Source of the DNA: Dehalococcoidia bacterium | GTDB taxonomy: Bacteria; Chloroflexota; Dehalococcoidia; GIF9; UBA5629 | Length of the DNA: 33,961 nucleotides | NCBI GenBank assembly: GCA_016930155.1 | Contig: JAFGHL010000120.1 | Span: 1-33,961 of the forward strand | Reading direction: 5' to 3' | Part shown: one piece after another, positions 15,775 to 24,206 of the stretch | How positions within the stretch are numbered: the stretch's first letter is position 1 | How the letters are laid out: the number at the start of each line of letters is the position of its first letter | Made by a program: the position numbers and the translations under genes | Notes under the pieces: generated by a model | Told to the model about the DNA's origin: nothing | Seen by the model: only the letters and a program-made list of their open reading frames with translations | The model's database searches: none

Positions 15775-16845
15775 ATGGGCAGCAAAGGAAAACAGAAAGT
15801 CATTGTGGGGATGAGCGGAGGCATCGATTCGTCGGTGGCCGCCGCACTGCTGGTAAACCAGGGTTATCGGGTCATCGGCGTGACCATGAAAACCTGGGAT
15901 GAGAGCACCCCGGTCTGCCGCAGCAGTTGCTTCAGTCCAGGACAGCAGGAGAGCATCGAAAGCGCCGGCCGGATCGCCTCCAAGCTGGCAGTGCCTTTTC
16001 ATGTGATAGATGTGGCAGTGGAGTTTCGAGAACACGTCCTGAATTATTTTTGCAGGGAATACCATCTGGGTAATACCCCTAATCCATGCGTGCGCTGCAA
16101 CCGGCTGATCAAATTGGACTTATTATGGAAGAAGTCGCTGGCCATGGGTATTGAAGCAGACTTCTTCGCCAGCGGGCACTATGCTCGCGTATGCAAGGGC
16201 GCCGGCGGGCGTAACCTGTTGAAAAAGGGACGCGACGTAAAAAAAGACCAGTCTTATTTCCTTTACGGACTGAGCCAGCCACAGTTGGCCCGAACGCTGT
16301 TTCCGCTGGGCGGATTTCTCAAGCAAGATGTGCGCAAAATGTGCGCGGAAATGGGATTGGATGCCGCAGCCGATAATGAGAGCCAGGATTTCGCCGGGGG
16401 TGATTATTCGTCACTCTTTGAAGGGAAAGGCATCCCCGGCCCCATTGTGGACAGGCAGGGCAACGTGCTGGGCAGACATAGGGGCATCGTCTATTTTACT
16501 CACGCACAGCGCAGGGGACTGGGTATTGCCTCCAAAAAACCTTTATATGTGATTGATATCAGGGCTGAAACAAACACGGTAGTTGTAGGCGGTATGGAGG
16601 AACTGAAGACTGAGGAGCAGATCGTGTCTGAAGTCAACTGGATCGCCCGGGAATCTGTGGCAGATGCCATGCAGGTAACAGCCAGGATCAGGAGTTCGCA
16701 TGCGGGGTACGAAGCTGCAATATTCCCCCGCCATGATGGGGAAATCGTCGTTAGATATAAAGAACCTCAGATAGGCGCTGCGCGCGGGCAGGCTATTGTT
16801 TTCTATGATGGTGATGTGGTTGTGGGAGGCGGTATCGCCCAGTGA
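15775..16845 (+). CDS. mnmA: tRNA 2-thiouridylase MnmA-family protein (one catalytic cysteine position altered)
   Basis: The 356-aa protein belongs to the family that adenylates and thiolates U34 of tRNA-Lys, -Glu and -Gln. The PP-loop SGGIDSS (14-20), the TPNPCVRCN motif (C105 nucleophile position, C108), ASGHYARV and KDQSYFLYGL are all clear. The second conserved cysteine, normally in a segment like SQDICFVPGGDY, is missing: the sequence reads ESQDFAGGDY (202-211), three residues shorter and without Cys. Either another cysteine (for example C48, C52 or C190) substitutes, or the enzyme uses a different sulfur-transfer mechanism such as an Fe-S cluster. The cysteine desulfurase gene 65 nt downstream is the natural sulfur donor. 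The start has no ribosome binding site and follows a TATAAT box closely (leaderless). Confidence 0.88.
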   Translation: MGSKGKQKVIVGMSGGIDSSVAAALLVNQGYRVIGVTMKTWDESTPVCRSSCFSPGQQESIESAGRIASKLAVPFHVIDVAVEFREHVLNYFCREYHLGNTPNPCVRCNRLIKLDLLWKKSLAMGIEADFFASGHYARVCKGAGGRNLLKKGRDVKKDQSYFLYGLSQPQLARTLFPLGGFLKQDVRKMCAEMGLDAAADNESQDFAGGDYSSLFEGKGIPGPIVDRQGNVLGRHRGIVYFTHAQRRGLGIASKKPLYVIDIRAETNTVVVGGMEELKTEEQIVSEVNWIARESVADAMQVTARIRSSHAGYEAAIFPRHDGEIVVRYKEPQIGAARGQAIVFYDGDVVVGGGIAQ

Positions 16846-16852
16846 AGGGCGG

Positions 16853-16858
16853 TATAAT
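16853..16858 (+). promoter_or_regulatory. Possible -10 box in the mnmA-desulfurase gap
   Basis: A perfect TATAAT lies 52 nt upstream of the desulfurase start, but neither a -35 box nor a TG extension is present. The desulfurase may have its own start in addition to readthrough from mnmA. Confidence 0.3.
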
Positions 16859-16910
16859 CGTAAAAGCATTTGCGCTAAAATAGAGGGATAAATCCGGACT
16901 CGAGGATTAT

Positions 16911-18095
16911 ATGAAACATATTTACATGGACTATGCGGCCACCACACCCATGCTGCCGGAAGTGGCCGAAGCCATGCAGCCTTATTTCAGCCGGAGGTTC
17001 GGCAATCCGTCCAGTATACACTCAATGGGCCAGGAGGCCGGTGACGCCGTCGATCAGGCTCGCACAAAGGTTGCGGCCCTCATTGCGTGCAGGCCGGAGG
17101 AAGTGGTCTTTACCGGCGGTGGGACGGAGGCTGACAACCATGCCATAAAAGGGGTTTGCCTGGCCAACCGGGAAAAGGGAAACCATATCATCACCACGGC
17201 TATTGAGCACCACGCAGTGCTCAATACGTGTATTTACATGAAAAACCTGGGCTTTGACGTCACAGTGGTGCCCGTTGACAAACAGGGAATGGTGGATCCC
17301 GACCATATCAAGAAAAGCATCACGGCTAAAACCCTGCTGGTGTCGGTCATGCATGCCAACAACGAGGTGGGTGTCATCCAGCCGATCGAAGAGATCGCCC
17401 GCATCACGCGGCAGGCCGGCGTGTATTTTCATGTCGATGCGGTCCAGACCACAGGGCACCTGCCTATAGATGTCGACAGGCTGGGTATCGACCTGTTGTC
17501 GGCATCGGCGCATAAGCTCTATGGGCCCAAGGGTGTGGGTATGCTCTATGTGCGTGAGGGCACCAGTATAGCGCCGCTGCTGCACGGCGGAGAGCAGGAA
17601 AATGAGAGGCGCGCAGGTACGGAGAACGTGCCGGGTATCGCCGGCTTCGGCAAGGCCGCTGAGATCGCCCTGGCAGACATGGGTGAAGAGGCAGGCCGGC
17701 TCACGAAATACAGCGACCGGCTGATCGATTCAGTCATGGGAAAGGTGGCTGATGTTTACCTTAACGGTCACAGGACATCCCGCCTGCCCAACAACGCTAA
17801 TTTCAGTTTCGACTTTATCGAGGGGGAGTCGATTCTGATGTACCTTGATGCCGAGGGTATCTGCGCATCCACCGGCTCGGCCTGCAGCTCATCGAACTCG
17901 GAGCCTTCGCACGTACTGACGGCGCTGGGCATACCGGTCGAGCGGGCGCGCGGCTCGGTCAGGTTTTCACTGGGAAAATGGACATCCGCAGAGGATATAG
18001 ATAAAGTAGTGGAGGCGCTGCCGCGTATCATTGAGAAATTGCGAGCCATGTCGCCGCTGGTGAAGGAGAAGTGCGGCTGGATTAATTACCTCTGA
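16911..18095 (+). CDS. iscS: Cysteine desulfurase (IscS/NifS family)
   Basis: The 394-aa PLP enzyme removes sulfur from cysteine as an enzyme-bound persulfide and releases alanine. Visible are MDYAATTP at the N-terminus, H101 in the stacking position (AIEHHAV), D176 (FHVDAVQT), the PLP lysine K202 (SASAHKLYGPKG) and the persulfide cysteine C325 in the mobile loop STGSACSSSNSEPSH. The loop length and position match group I (IscS/NifS) desulfurases. With mnmA just upstream it most likely supplies tRNA thiolation, and possibly Fe-S assembly; no iscU-like scaffold gene is adjacent. CGAGGA is the ribosome binding site. The iscS symbol is used by family, and nifS would be equally defensible. Confidence 0.93.
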   Translation: MKHIYMDYAATTPMLPEVAEAMQPYFSRRFGNPSSIHSMGQEAGDAVDQARTKVAALIACRPEEVVFTGGGTEADNHAIKGVCLANREKGNHIITTAIEHHAVLNTCIYMKNLGFDVTVVPVDKQGMVDPDHIKKSITAKTLLVSVMHANNEVGVIQPIEEIARITRQAGVYFHVDAVQTTGHLPIDVDRLGIDLLSASAHKLYGPKGVGMLYVREGTSIAPLLHGGEQENERRAGTENVPGIAGFGKAAEIALADMGEEAGRLTKYSDRLIDSVMGKVADVYLNGHRTSRLPNNANFSFDFIEGESILMYLDAEGICASTGSACSSSNSEPSHVLTALGIPVERARGSVRFSLGKWTSAEDIDKVVEALPRIIEKLRAMSPLVKEKCGWINYL

Positions 18096-18136
18096 ATCTG
18101 ACCGGCTGGAAACAACAAAAGAGGGGAGCTTGAAAG

Positions 18137-18214
18137 ATGACGGTTGAGAAGCAGGGAGATGTACAGCGGCGGCTGATCCAGCAGATGCGTGATATTACAG
18201 ATCTGCCGCGATAA
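18137..18214 (+). CDS. Possible 25-aa small open reading frame
   Basis: An ATG at 18137 with GGGGAG about 8 nt upstream opens a 25-codon frame (begins MTVEKQGDVQRRL) ending in TAA. The product is charged and matches nothing I recognise. It lies in the gap after the desulfurase gene and overlaps, in antisense, a degenerate acyl-CoA dehydrogenase fragment. The good ribosome binding site is the only support. Confidence 0.22.
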   Translation: MTVEKQGDVQRRLIQQMRDITDLPR

Positions 18215-18275
18215 TGTGGCGCTGTATCTCGCCGGCCCCCTCCGGTATCATCATGGCGGGGCGTAAATAAGCCCC
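18195..18275 (-). pseudogene. Remnant of an acyl-CoA dehydrogenase C-terminus
   Basis: On the minus strand a frame ends with IPEGAGEIQRHIIAADL and a stop. This matches the well-known C-terminal signature of acyl-CoA dehydrogenases (EGTSEIQRLIIAREL-like, where the E and G shape the flavin/substrate site). Similarity spans only about 17-20 residues from 18254 to 18195; the frame upstream soon runs into the end of the HD-GYP gene and carries no more of the enzyme. It is best read as a leftover of a deleted gene. A chance match over this length is unlikely but not excluded. Confidence 0.5.
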
Positions 18276-18276
18276 G
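18257..18276. terminator. Short GC hairpin between convergent genes
   Basis: CGGGGC and GCCCCG form a 6-bp stem with an 8-nt loop, directly abutting the stop codon of the HD-GYP gene. No T-tract is present on either side, so at best it is a weak bidirectional end signal. Confidence 0.3.
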
Positions 18277-19713
18277 TCACGGCCCTGTTACCGGCTGAGT
18301 GTTGAAGCTGAAAGCCTTGTCTCTGAAAAGTCCGAGACAGGTATCCACCGCGGCCGGATCGTAAAGGGTGCCCTTATTCCGCTCGATTTCGTTCAGGGCC
18401 TTCTCAATGCCCAGAGAAGGACGGTAAGGCCGGTGTGAGGCCATGGCCTCCACCACGTCGGCCACCGCCAGAATCTTTGCTTCTGGAAGTATCTGGCCGC
18501 CTTTCAGCCCGTTGGGGTATCCCGAGCCATCCAGTCTCTCGTGATGCTGCAGCACCGTCAGGGCAACCGACCCCGAGAATTCGATGCCGGCCAGGATGTC
18601 GAATCCCCCCTGCGAATGAGTTTTGATTATCTCCCACTCCAGATCGGATAGCCGGCCGGGCTTGGTCAGGATGTCGGCCGGCACATACATCTTGCCGATA
18701 TCGTGTACCGTAGACGCCATAACGAGGTGTTCCACCGCCGCATCGTCCATGCCCATCTCACGTGCTATTTCACCGGCCAGACGCGCAACTTTTTGTTGAT
18801 GGCCGGCTGTATACGGATCGCGCAGGTCCACTATGCGGGCCATGGCGTTGATGGAGTCACGCAGCGTTTTCTGCAGTGCACTGTAGCTGGCTGCAAGTTC
18901 ATTTTCGGCCTTATGTCGCCTGGTTATATCCCGGCCATATCCGAGCACTGCGAATGCATTACCTGATTCATCGTACAATGGAATTTTTGAAGTGTCGTAC
19001 ACGTGCAGGGATCCGTCACCCCATGAAACGAGGTTATCAAGATTGTGCAGGACCTTGCCGCTGAGTGCCTGGTCATCATCGGTGTGAAAGCCTGTAATCC
19101 CTTTGGCAGGATTGCCGCAGCATAGCTCCTGGGAGAAGAAATCGGTATCAGGCCTGCCGATCATATCCTGGGGCTGTACGTGCTGCGATTCGGCGAAAGT
19201 CCTGTTGACCAGAACAAACCTGTGCTGCGGATCCTTGGCGTATATCCAGTCCGGCGTCGAGTCTATCACGTTCTGTAACAGCATTTTGGATTTCAGTATG
19301 GCGTCCTCGGACTGCTTGCGTCCGATGGCATAACGCATCGCCCTCAGAAGTACGTGCCCGTCGATCCGGCCTTTGACCAGGTAATCCTGGGCGCCCATCT
19401 TGAGAGCTTCCAGTGTGGTCTTTTCATCATCAGGGTCGGTCATCACGACAACCGGAGTGTGTACATGCTCGTTTTTCAGCGTCATTAATGTATCTATACC
19501 CTGACAGTCCGGGAGATTGAGGTCGAGCAATACGACACTGATATTGTCGTGTCTAAGCAGTTCCAGGCCGTCGGCCAGGTTTACGGCGTATTTATCCCGG
19601 CAGTCGATGCCGGGGGTCTCTTTCAAAAGCTTCCTGACCAAACGCGCATCCGCTGGATTATCTTCAACAATCAGAAGGGTGATGGGCTTTTCCTTTTCGT
19701 CGGGTGTGGTCAT
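18277..19713 (-). CDS. REC-PAS-HD-GYP response regulator (predicted c-di-GMP phosphodiesterase)
   Basis: The 478-aa protein has an N-terminal receiver domain with acidic E17/D18, phospho-acceptor D64 in VVLLDLNLP and the lysine in DYLVKG. A PAS sensor domain follows (about 145-270; VIDSTPDWIYAKDPQHRFV, AVLGYGRDITRR), and then a C-terminal HD-GYP domain (about 285-470). HDIGK and HHERLDGSGYP are both intact, so hydrolysis of cyclic di-GMP is predicted. The partner kinase is not adjacent. AGAGGAG lies 5-6 nt before the ATG. It stands alone, 204 bp downstream of tyrA on the same strand. That gap is AT-rich near tyrA and shows no clear promoter or terminator. Confidence 0.92.
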   Translation of the reverse strand: MTTPDEKEKPITLLIVEDNPADARLVRKLLKETPGIDCRDKYAVNLADGLELLRHDNISVVLLDLNLPDCQGIDTLMTLKNEHVHTPVVVMTDPDDEKTTLEALKMGAQDYLVKGRIDGHVLLRAMRYAIGRKQSEDAILKSKMLLQNVIDSTPDWIYAKDPQHRFVLVNRTFAESQHVQPQDMIGRPDTDFFSQELCCGNPAKGITGFHTDDDQALSGKVLHNLDNLVSWGDGSLHVYDTSKIPLYDESGNAFAVLGYGRDITRRHKAENELAASYSALQKTLRDSINAMARIVDLRDPYTAGHQQKVARLAGEIAREMGMDDAAVEHLVMASTVHDIGKMYVPADILTKPGRLSDLEWEIIKTHSQGGFDILAGIEFSGSVALTVLQHHERLDGSGYPNGLKGGQILPEAKILAVADVVEAMASHRPYRPSLGIEKALNEIERNKGTLYDPAAVDTCLGLFRDKAFSFNTQPVTGP

Positions 19714-19917
19714 TTATTCTCCTCTGGCTGACAGCATCAGCACGATATTAGTAATGATTGCTGACTGTATGCCGGGACCGGTCTATCATTGTGCAGGCGT
19801 TTATCATCGATGTTTAACAGGATGTCCCATCACCGGGACGCCTTGCCTTGCCGGATTTTTTTTATCAGCAGGATGCTGACGATATATGCTTTTATTAATA
19901 TATCATATAAGTATTAA

Positions 19918-20796
19918 TTAGTCAGCCAGTCGGTATAAATTTTTATAGGCGGATGAAAAATCCGGGTCTTCGCGCTCGAACTGCTCGCGAAGGTAACGCA
20001 TTCTCTGCGCGAAATTTTCTCCATCATGTTCGCGTACCAGTTTAAGCCAGAGATCAGTTTTCTCACGGAAAAGCTCTTCTGTGCTGGCCATGTCCGGCAA
20101 GCTCATCTGAAGTGAGGAATAAAAATCGGGATCCTCGGAAAGGACGGCCTTTGCCAGCGTGAGCAGCAGGCGGAAACTGGTGCCGCTGATCTCCCCCGCC
20201 TCCTTCAGGCTGCCCAGGCTCAGTAACGTATCGGCCGATACGAGAGCGATGAAATGGGGCAGTCCCAGCACCATGCCCATCAGTTGGTCGTGCCGTGCCG
20301 GGCTCATAACGGTGACTCTGGCCCCCCTGCTTTCGATCAGCCTGCGCAGCTGCGCTGTCAGCGATTCCTCCGCATCTCCCACAGGTGTAAATACGAATCG
20401 CTGCCCCTGCAACGATGCAGCGCCCGGGCCGAACATAGGATGCGTGCCCAGTATGCGGCAACCGCTTAAATATGTATGCATTATCTCAACCGGGCGTTGT
20501 TTGACGGAAGTGATATCGAATACATATTGTCCCGGCCTTGTATGCAGCGCCATCCGGCGGACTACGGCCTCGAAGTTGCCGATGGGAACGGAGATTATTA
20601 TAGCCTCGGCCTGTTTGACAGCTTCCTCAAGGGGCGCAGACCGGCAGCCCAGTTCCCGGGCCGCGTCCTCGAGCTTCTGCAAATTGCGGCCGGCCAGCGT
20701 CACCTCTATGTTCTCTTGCTTCAGGAAGCGCGCCAGCCACCTGCCCATTTTACCGTATCCTCCTACGACGGAGATCCTGGTTATGTTACCTGTCAT
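19918..20796 (-). CDS. tyrA: Prephenate dehydrogenase
   Basis: The 292-aa enzyme oxidatively decarboxylates prephenate to 4-hydroxyphenylpyruvate for tyrosine. It has the Rossmann motif VVGGYGKMG (10-18), the catalytic-site H119 in LGTHPMFGPG, and the second conserved histidine segment RHDQLMGMVLGLPHF. There is no ACT domain at the C-terminus, so allosteric control, if any, is not of the ACT type. The start overlaps the pheA stop as ATGA. It is the last gene of the aromatic operon, in keeping with its being a terminal branch reaction. Residue usage for NAD versus NADP was not resolved. Confidence 0.93.
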   Translation of the reverse strand: MTGNITRISVVGGYGKMGRWLARFLKQENIEVTLAGRNLQKLEDAARELGCRSAPLEEAVKQAEAIIISVPIGNFEAVVRRMALHTRPGQYVFDITSVKQRPVEIMHTYLSGCRILGTHPMFGPGAASLQGQRFVFTPVGDAEESLTAQLRRLIESRGARVTVMSPARHDQLMGMVLGLPHFIALVSADTLLSLGSLKEAGEISGTSFRLLLTLAKAVLSEDPDFYSSLQMSLPDMASTEELFREKTDLWLKLVREHDGENFAQRMRYLREQFEREDPDFSSAYKNLYRLAD

Positions 20797-21866
20797 GTCT
20801 GTCTGGCCTTGGGATAGGACCCCAGCACCTTGAGGAAGAGGGAGATATCCTCCAATTGTAACAGCGTCTGCTGCACTTCGCTATCGCTGCGGTGCCCCTC
20901 GAAATCCAGGTAGAAATTGTATTCCCAGGGCTTCTGCCGGGTGGGACGCGACTCTATTTTGGTCAGGTTGATACGCCTTTTGGCGAATTCGCCCAGCGCC
21001 TGGTACAGCGTGCCGGGTTTGTGCTTGAGCAGAAACACGATGGAGGTCTTGTCATGGCCTGAAGGCGGGGCATCGATGCGTCCGAGAACGAAGAACCTTG
21101 TGGTATTGCGTGGGTTATCCTCGATCTCGCGGTCCAGTATTTTCATCTCGTAAATCTGCGCGGAACGGGCGCCTGCGATGGCTGCGCCGTCCATGATCTT
21201 TTTCTCCTTGATCATCTTAACGCTGCCCGCCGTATCGTAGGCGGGGATTATCTCGCAGCTCAGATGCCTCAGATAGGACTGGCACTGCGCCAGCGCCTGA
21301 GGATGAGAATAGATACGCTTGATGGATGACATCGAAGCGCCGCGGTTGGCGATAAGGCAGTGCGAGACCCTGATCTGCGTCTCTCCGCAGACCATCACGT
21401 CCGCGTCCAGCAGCAGGTCGTAGGAGCGGCTGATACTGCCTTCCTGCGAGTTCTCCACGGGCACTATGCCGTAAGGCACGACTCCTTCCTGGACAAGTTT
21501 AAACACTTCGTCCAGCGTTTCGCAGGGGCGGGTCAGTACGGAATTGCCGAAGAAGTCGAAGGCCGCCTCCTGGCTGTAGGCACCGTCCTGTCCCTGAAAG
21601 GCTATTTCCATACCCTGTACGCCTCTCGATGCTGCGATAATCTGCTGGTAGAGCTGCTCCACGTCTTGCGGATTGACGCCCTCTTTTTTGGCCAGAAGCC
21701 TGACATGGTCGACGACCTCTTTTTCACGCGCTGCGTCCTGAATGCGACCTCGCCCTTTTCTCTTTAGGTCCCCTATTTTGCGGGCTGCCCTCAATCGCCG
21801 GGACAGCAGCTTAACTATATTTGAATCGATGCTGTCGATATCTTTTCTTAAATCGTCCAGACTCAT
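20793..21866 (-). CDS. pheA: Bifunctional chorismate mutase / prephenate dehydratase (P-protein)
   Basis: The 357-aa protein joins an AroQ chorismate mutase (about 1-85; LRKDIDSIDSNIVKLLSRR, KIGDLKR) to a prephenate dehydratase (about 88-270; AFQGQDGAYSQEAA, VPVENSQEGSI, catalytic NTTRFFVLG) and a C-terminal ACT domain. The ACT domain has the phenylalanine-binding ESRP segment; the usual GALV is replaced by GTLY. It makes phenylpyruvate from chorismate and is probably feedback-inhibited by Phe. The start ATG at 21866 overlaps the aroC stop as ATGA and follows GGGAG. The upstream in-frame start at 21911 lies within aroC and adds residues without family similarity. Confidence 0.94.
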   Translation of the reverse strand: MSLDDLRKDIDSIDSNIVKLLSRRLRAARKIGDLKRKGRGRIQDAAREKEVVDHVRLLAKKEGVNPQDVEQLYQQIIAASRGVQGMEIAFQGQDGAYSQEAAFDFFGNSVLTRPCETLDEVFKLVQEGVVPYGIVPVENSQEGSISRSYDLLLDADVMVCGETQIRVSHCLIANRGASMSSIKRIYSHPQALAQCQSYLRHLSCEIIPAYDTAGSVKMIKEKKIMDGAAIAGARSAQIYEMKILDREIEDNPRNTTRFFVLGRIDAPPSGHDKTSIVFLLKHKPGTLYQALGEFAKRRINLTKIESRPTRQKPWEYNFYLDFEGHRSDSEVQQTLLQLEDISLFLKVLGSYPKARQT

Positions 21867-22954
21867 GAGATTATTCTCCCTATATAGCCGGCCCGCAGAG
21901 CGAAGTCGCACAATACCAGCGACATCATGGCTTCAACCACGGGAACGGCCCTCGGCACGATGCAGCTGTCATGCCTGCCTTTGACCGCTAAATCGACCTT
22001 TTTGCCGGTTTTCAGGTTAACCGTCTGCTGACTTTTACCAATGGAAGCCGTCGGCTTGAAGGCCACCCTCGCGATAATCGGCATGCCGTTGCTCAGTCCT
22101 CCCGATATGCCGCCTGCGTGGTTGGTAAGTGTGACTATTTTCTTGTTTTTTACGCTGAAAAGGTCGTTGTGCTGCGATCCTCTCATGGCTGCCGCGCCGA
22201 AGCCGGCGCCGAATTCGACTCCCCTGGCGGCAGGGATGGCGAAGAAGGCTTTAGACAGCTCGCCCTCCAAGGTGTCGAATACGGGCTCCCCCAGCCCGCC
22301 GGGCACGTTGAGCGCCAGCGCTTCCACCGTGCCGCCGATGCTGTCGGCATCCTTCTGAACGGCCTGTATGGCGGCCATCATTTTTTTTGCCGCCGCAGGG
22401 TCCGCGCATCTGACAGGTGTCTTATCTATGTATCGTCTGGTGATATGTGATGGGTGCGGGTCGGACTTAACGTCTCCGATCTGCACGGTGTGGGCGATAA
22501 TCGCGATACCGCGCTGCGCCAGCAGCTTCCCGGCTATGGCGCCCGCCATGACGAATCCGGCGGTAATGCGGCCGGAAAACCTGCCGCCGCCGCGGAAATC
22601 GTTGTATTTGCCGTATTTAAGAAAGGCCGTGTAGTCGGCATGGCCCGGCCTGGGCCGGGAGATAATCTCACTATAGGCGCTGGAGTCGGCGTCTTTATTC
22701 CAGGCCAGCAGGCAGATGGGCGCCCCTGTCGACCTGCCGTTAAATATGCCCGAAAGGGCTTCCACCCTGTCCTCTTCCCTGCGCCCCGTGCCGCCGGCGC
22801 TGCTCTGCGGTTTTCGGCGGTCCACCTCGGCCTGTATCTCATCCAGCCCGATGGGCAGGCCGGCCGGGCAGCCGTCTATCACCACGCCCACGCACCTGCC
22901 GTGGCTTTCGCCGAAACTGGTTACTACGAACTGTGTGCCGATACTATTGCTCAT
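21863..22954 (-). CDS. aroC: Chorismate synthase
   Basis: The 363-aa flavoenzyme makes chorismate from 5-enolpyruvylshikimate 3-phosphate by 1,4-elimination and needs reduced FMN. Signature segments are SFGESHG near the N-terminus, RPGHADYT, the KYNDFRGGGRFSGR block, and the late GGISNG-like AGGISGGLSNG and AVPVVEAM. Length and order are normal. The start overlaps the aroA end by 11 nt and the end overlaps pheA by 4 nt. No flavin reductase domain is present, so it is the monofunctional kind. Confidence 0.96.
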   Translation of the reverse strand: MSNSIGTQFVVTSFGESHGRCVGVVIDGCPAGLPIGLDEIQAEVDRRKPQSSAGGTGRREEDRVEALSGIFNGRSTGAPICLLAWNKDADSSAYSEIISRPRPGHADYTAFLKYGKYNDFRGGGRFSGRITAGFVMAGAIAGKLLAQRGIAIIAHTVQIGDVKSDPHPSHITRRYIDKTPVRCADPAAAKKMMAAIQAVQKDADSIGGTVEALALNVPGGLGEPVFDTLEGELSKAFFAIPAARGVEFGAGFGAAAMRGSQHNDLFSVKNKKIVTLTNHAGGISGGLSNGMPIIARVAFKPTASIGKSQQTVNLKTGKKVDLAVKGRHDSCIVPRAVPVVEAMMSLVLCDFALRAGYIGRIIS

Positions 22955-24206
22955 CGAAAACCACCTCCCCTCCCAGGCCCTTCAAGCCGGCCCAGAAGTC
23001 AGGATAAGTTTTAGTTACGCACTCTGCGTCCTCTATGACCGTGTTGCCCGCCAGCACGCCCGGTATGCTGAAGGCCATGGCTATCCTGTGGTCGCCTTTC
23101 GCATCGATGGCGCAGCCTGCAGGCCTTCCCCCGGTTATATACATGGAATCCCTTTCCTCCCTGACTGGTATGCCCATGCGCTGCAATCCCTCCTTTACGG
23201 CAGCCACCCTGTCGGACTCCTTCAGCCGGGCGCGGCTGATGCCGCTCAGGATGCTCTCTCCCTGCGCTGCGGCAGCCAGCACAGCCATGGTCGGAAGCAG
23301 ATCGATACAGTCCGACAGGTCAGCCTTCACGGCTTTCAGTCGCGCCTTCCTGGCCCTAACGCCGTCGCCTCGTACCTGCAAATCGGCGCCCATGCGCTTG
23401 AGCAGGGTCAGTATCTCCCTGTCGGCCTGCAAGCTCGACCTGTTCAGATTAAACACGTGTACATCGCCCGCCACGGCGCCCAGCGCCAGCAGGTATGAGG
23501 CCGACGACCAGTCCCCTTCCACGCGGTAGCGAGCGGGCCTGTAGGCCTGCGGCTTGATCTCGAACACCATATCGTCCGAACTGCGCCCCACCCTGATCCC
23601 GAACTTCTTCATACAGTCGATCGTCATATCAATATAGGGTTTCGATTCAACCGGCGGGGCCAGCTCTATGCTCATCCCCTCCTCAGCCCTGGGCGCGATG
23701 AAAAGCAGGGCTGAGACAAGCTGAGAGCTGATATCCCCCGGCAACCCGGCCGTGCCGCCCTTTAACAGGTCTCCACGGATGGTAACCGCCGCGCTGCCGT
23801 CGGTGGTGCAGTCCACGCCCAGCAGCCTGAGCGCCTCCACCAGCGGAGCGATGGGCCTTCGCGATAAGGACAGGCCCGCCGTCAGCCGGCAGATGCCCGG
23901 CACGAGCGAGCAGATGGCCGTCATAAAACGCAGCGTGCCGGCCGAATCGCGGCAGAACAGCTCCGAATCCGGCTGGCGGAAGCTGCCCCCGCTAACCAGC
24001 CATGAGCCATCCTTTTCGCTGATCGCCACGCCGATTTTACCGAGCGCTTCACGCCCGGCTTCAGTGTCGTCGGCATAAAGCGGACTTTCGATCTCGCTCA
24101 ATCCGTCCGCCAGCGCGGCGCACATCAGAGCGCGCAGGGTATAGCTCTTGGAAGATGGAGCCTGTATACTGCCGCTAATCATGCTTTGGGAGATCGTGAC
24201 TCTCAT
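22944..24206 (-). CDS. aroA: 3-phosphoshikimate 1-carboxyvinyltransferase (EPSP synthase)
   Basis: The 420-aa enzyme condenses shikimate 3-phosphate with PEP. It shows APSSKSYTLRAL (16-27; shikimate-phosphate lysine and arginine), SSQLVSALL, EGDWSSASY, RLKESDRVAA (PEP-binding arginine region) and KGDHRIAMAF. The loop that is GNAGTAMRP in E. coli reads RDSAGTLRF here (86-94), with Ala at the position of the glyphosate-sensitive glycine if aligned on the arginine. The N-terminus RVTISQSMISGSIQAPSSKS fits the family start, so the ATG at 24206 is kept although it overlaps the aroK end by 32 nt. Confidence 0.95.
   Translation of the reverse strand: MRVTISQSMISGSIQAPSSKSYTLRALMCAALADGLSEIESPLYADDTEAGREALGKIGVAISEKDGSWLVSGGSFRQPDSELFCRDSAGTLRFMTAICSLVPGICRLTAGLSLSRRPIAPLVEALRLLGVDCTTDGSAAVTIRGDLLKGGTAGLPGDISSQLVSALLFIAPRAEEGMSIELAPPVESKPYIDMTIDCMKKFGIRVGRSSDDMVFEIKPQAYRPARYRVEGDWSSASYLLALGAVAGDVHVFNLNRSSLQADREILTLLKRMGADLQVRGDGVRARKARLKAVKADLSDCIDLLPTMAVLAAAAQGESILSGISRARLKESDRVAAVKEGLQRMGIPVREERDSMYITGGRPAGCAIDAKGDHRIAMAFSIPGVLAGNTVIEDAECVTKTYPDFWAGLKGLGGEVVFDEQ

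Noticed and set aside
19856-19879. Inverted repeat TCAGCA-GGA-TGCTGA next to eight T residues, as a terminator for tyrA
   Set aside because: The T-run is on the wrong side for the rightward strand and reads as A residues for the leftward strand, so neither direction gives a stem followed by U.
21867-21911. Upstream start for pheA giving 15 extra residues
   Set aside because: The extra residues are coded within aroC and lack similarity; ATG at 21866 gives the canonical AroQ N-terminus and an ATGA overlap.
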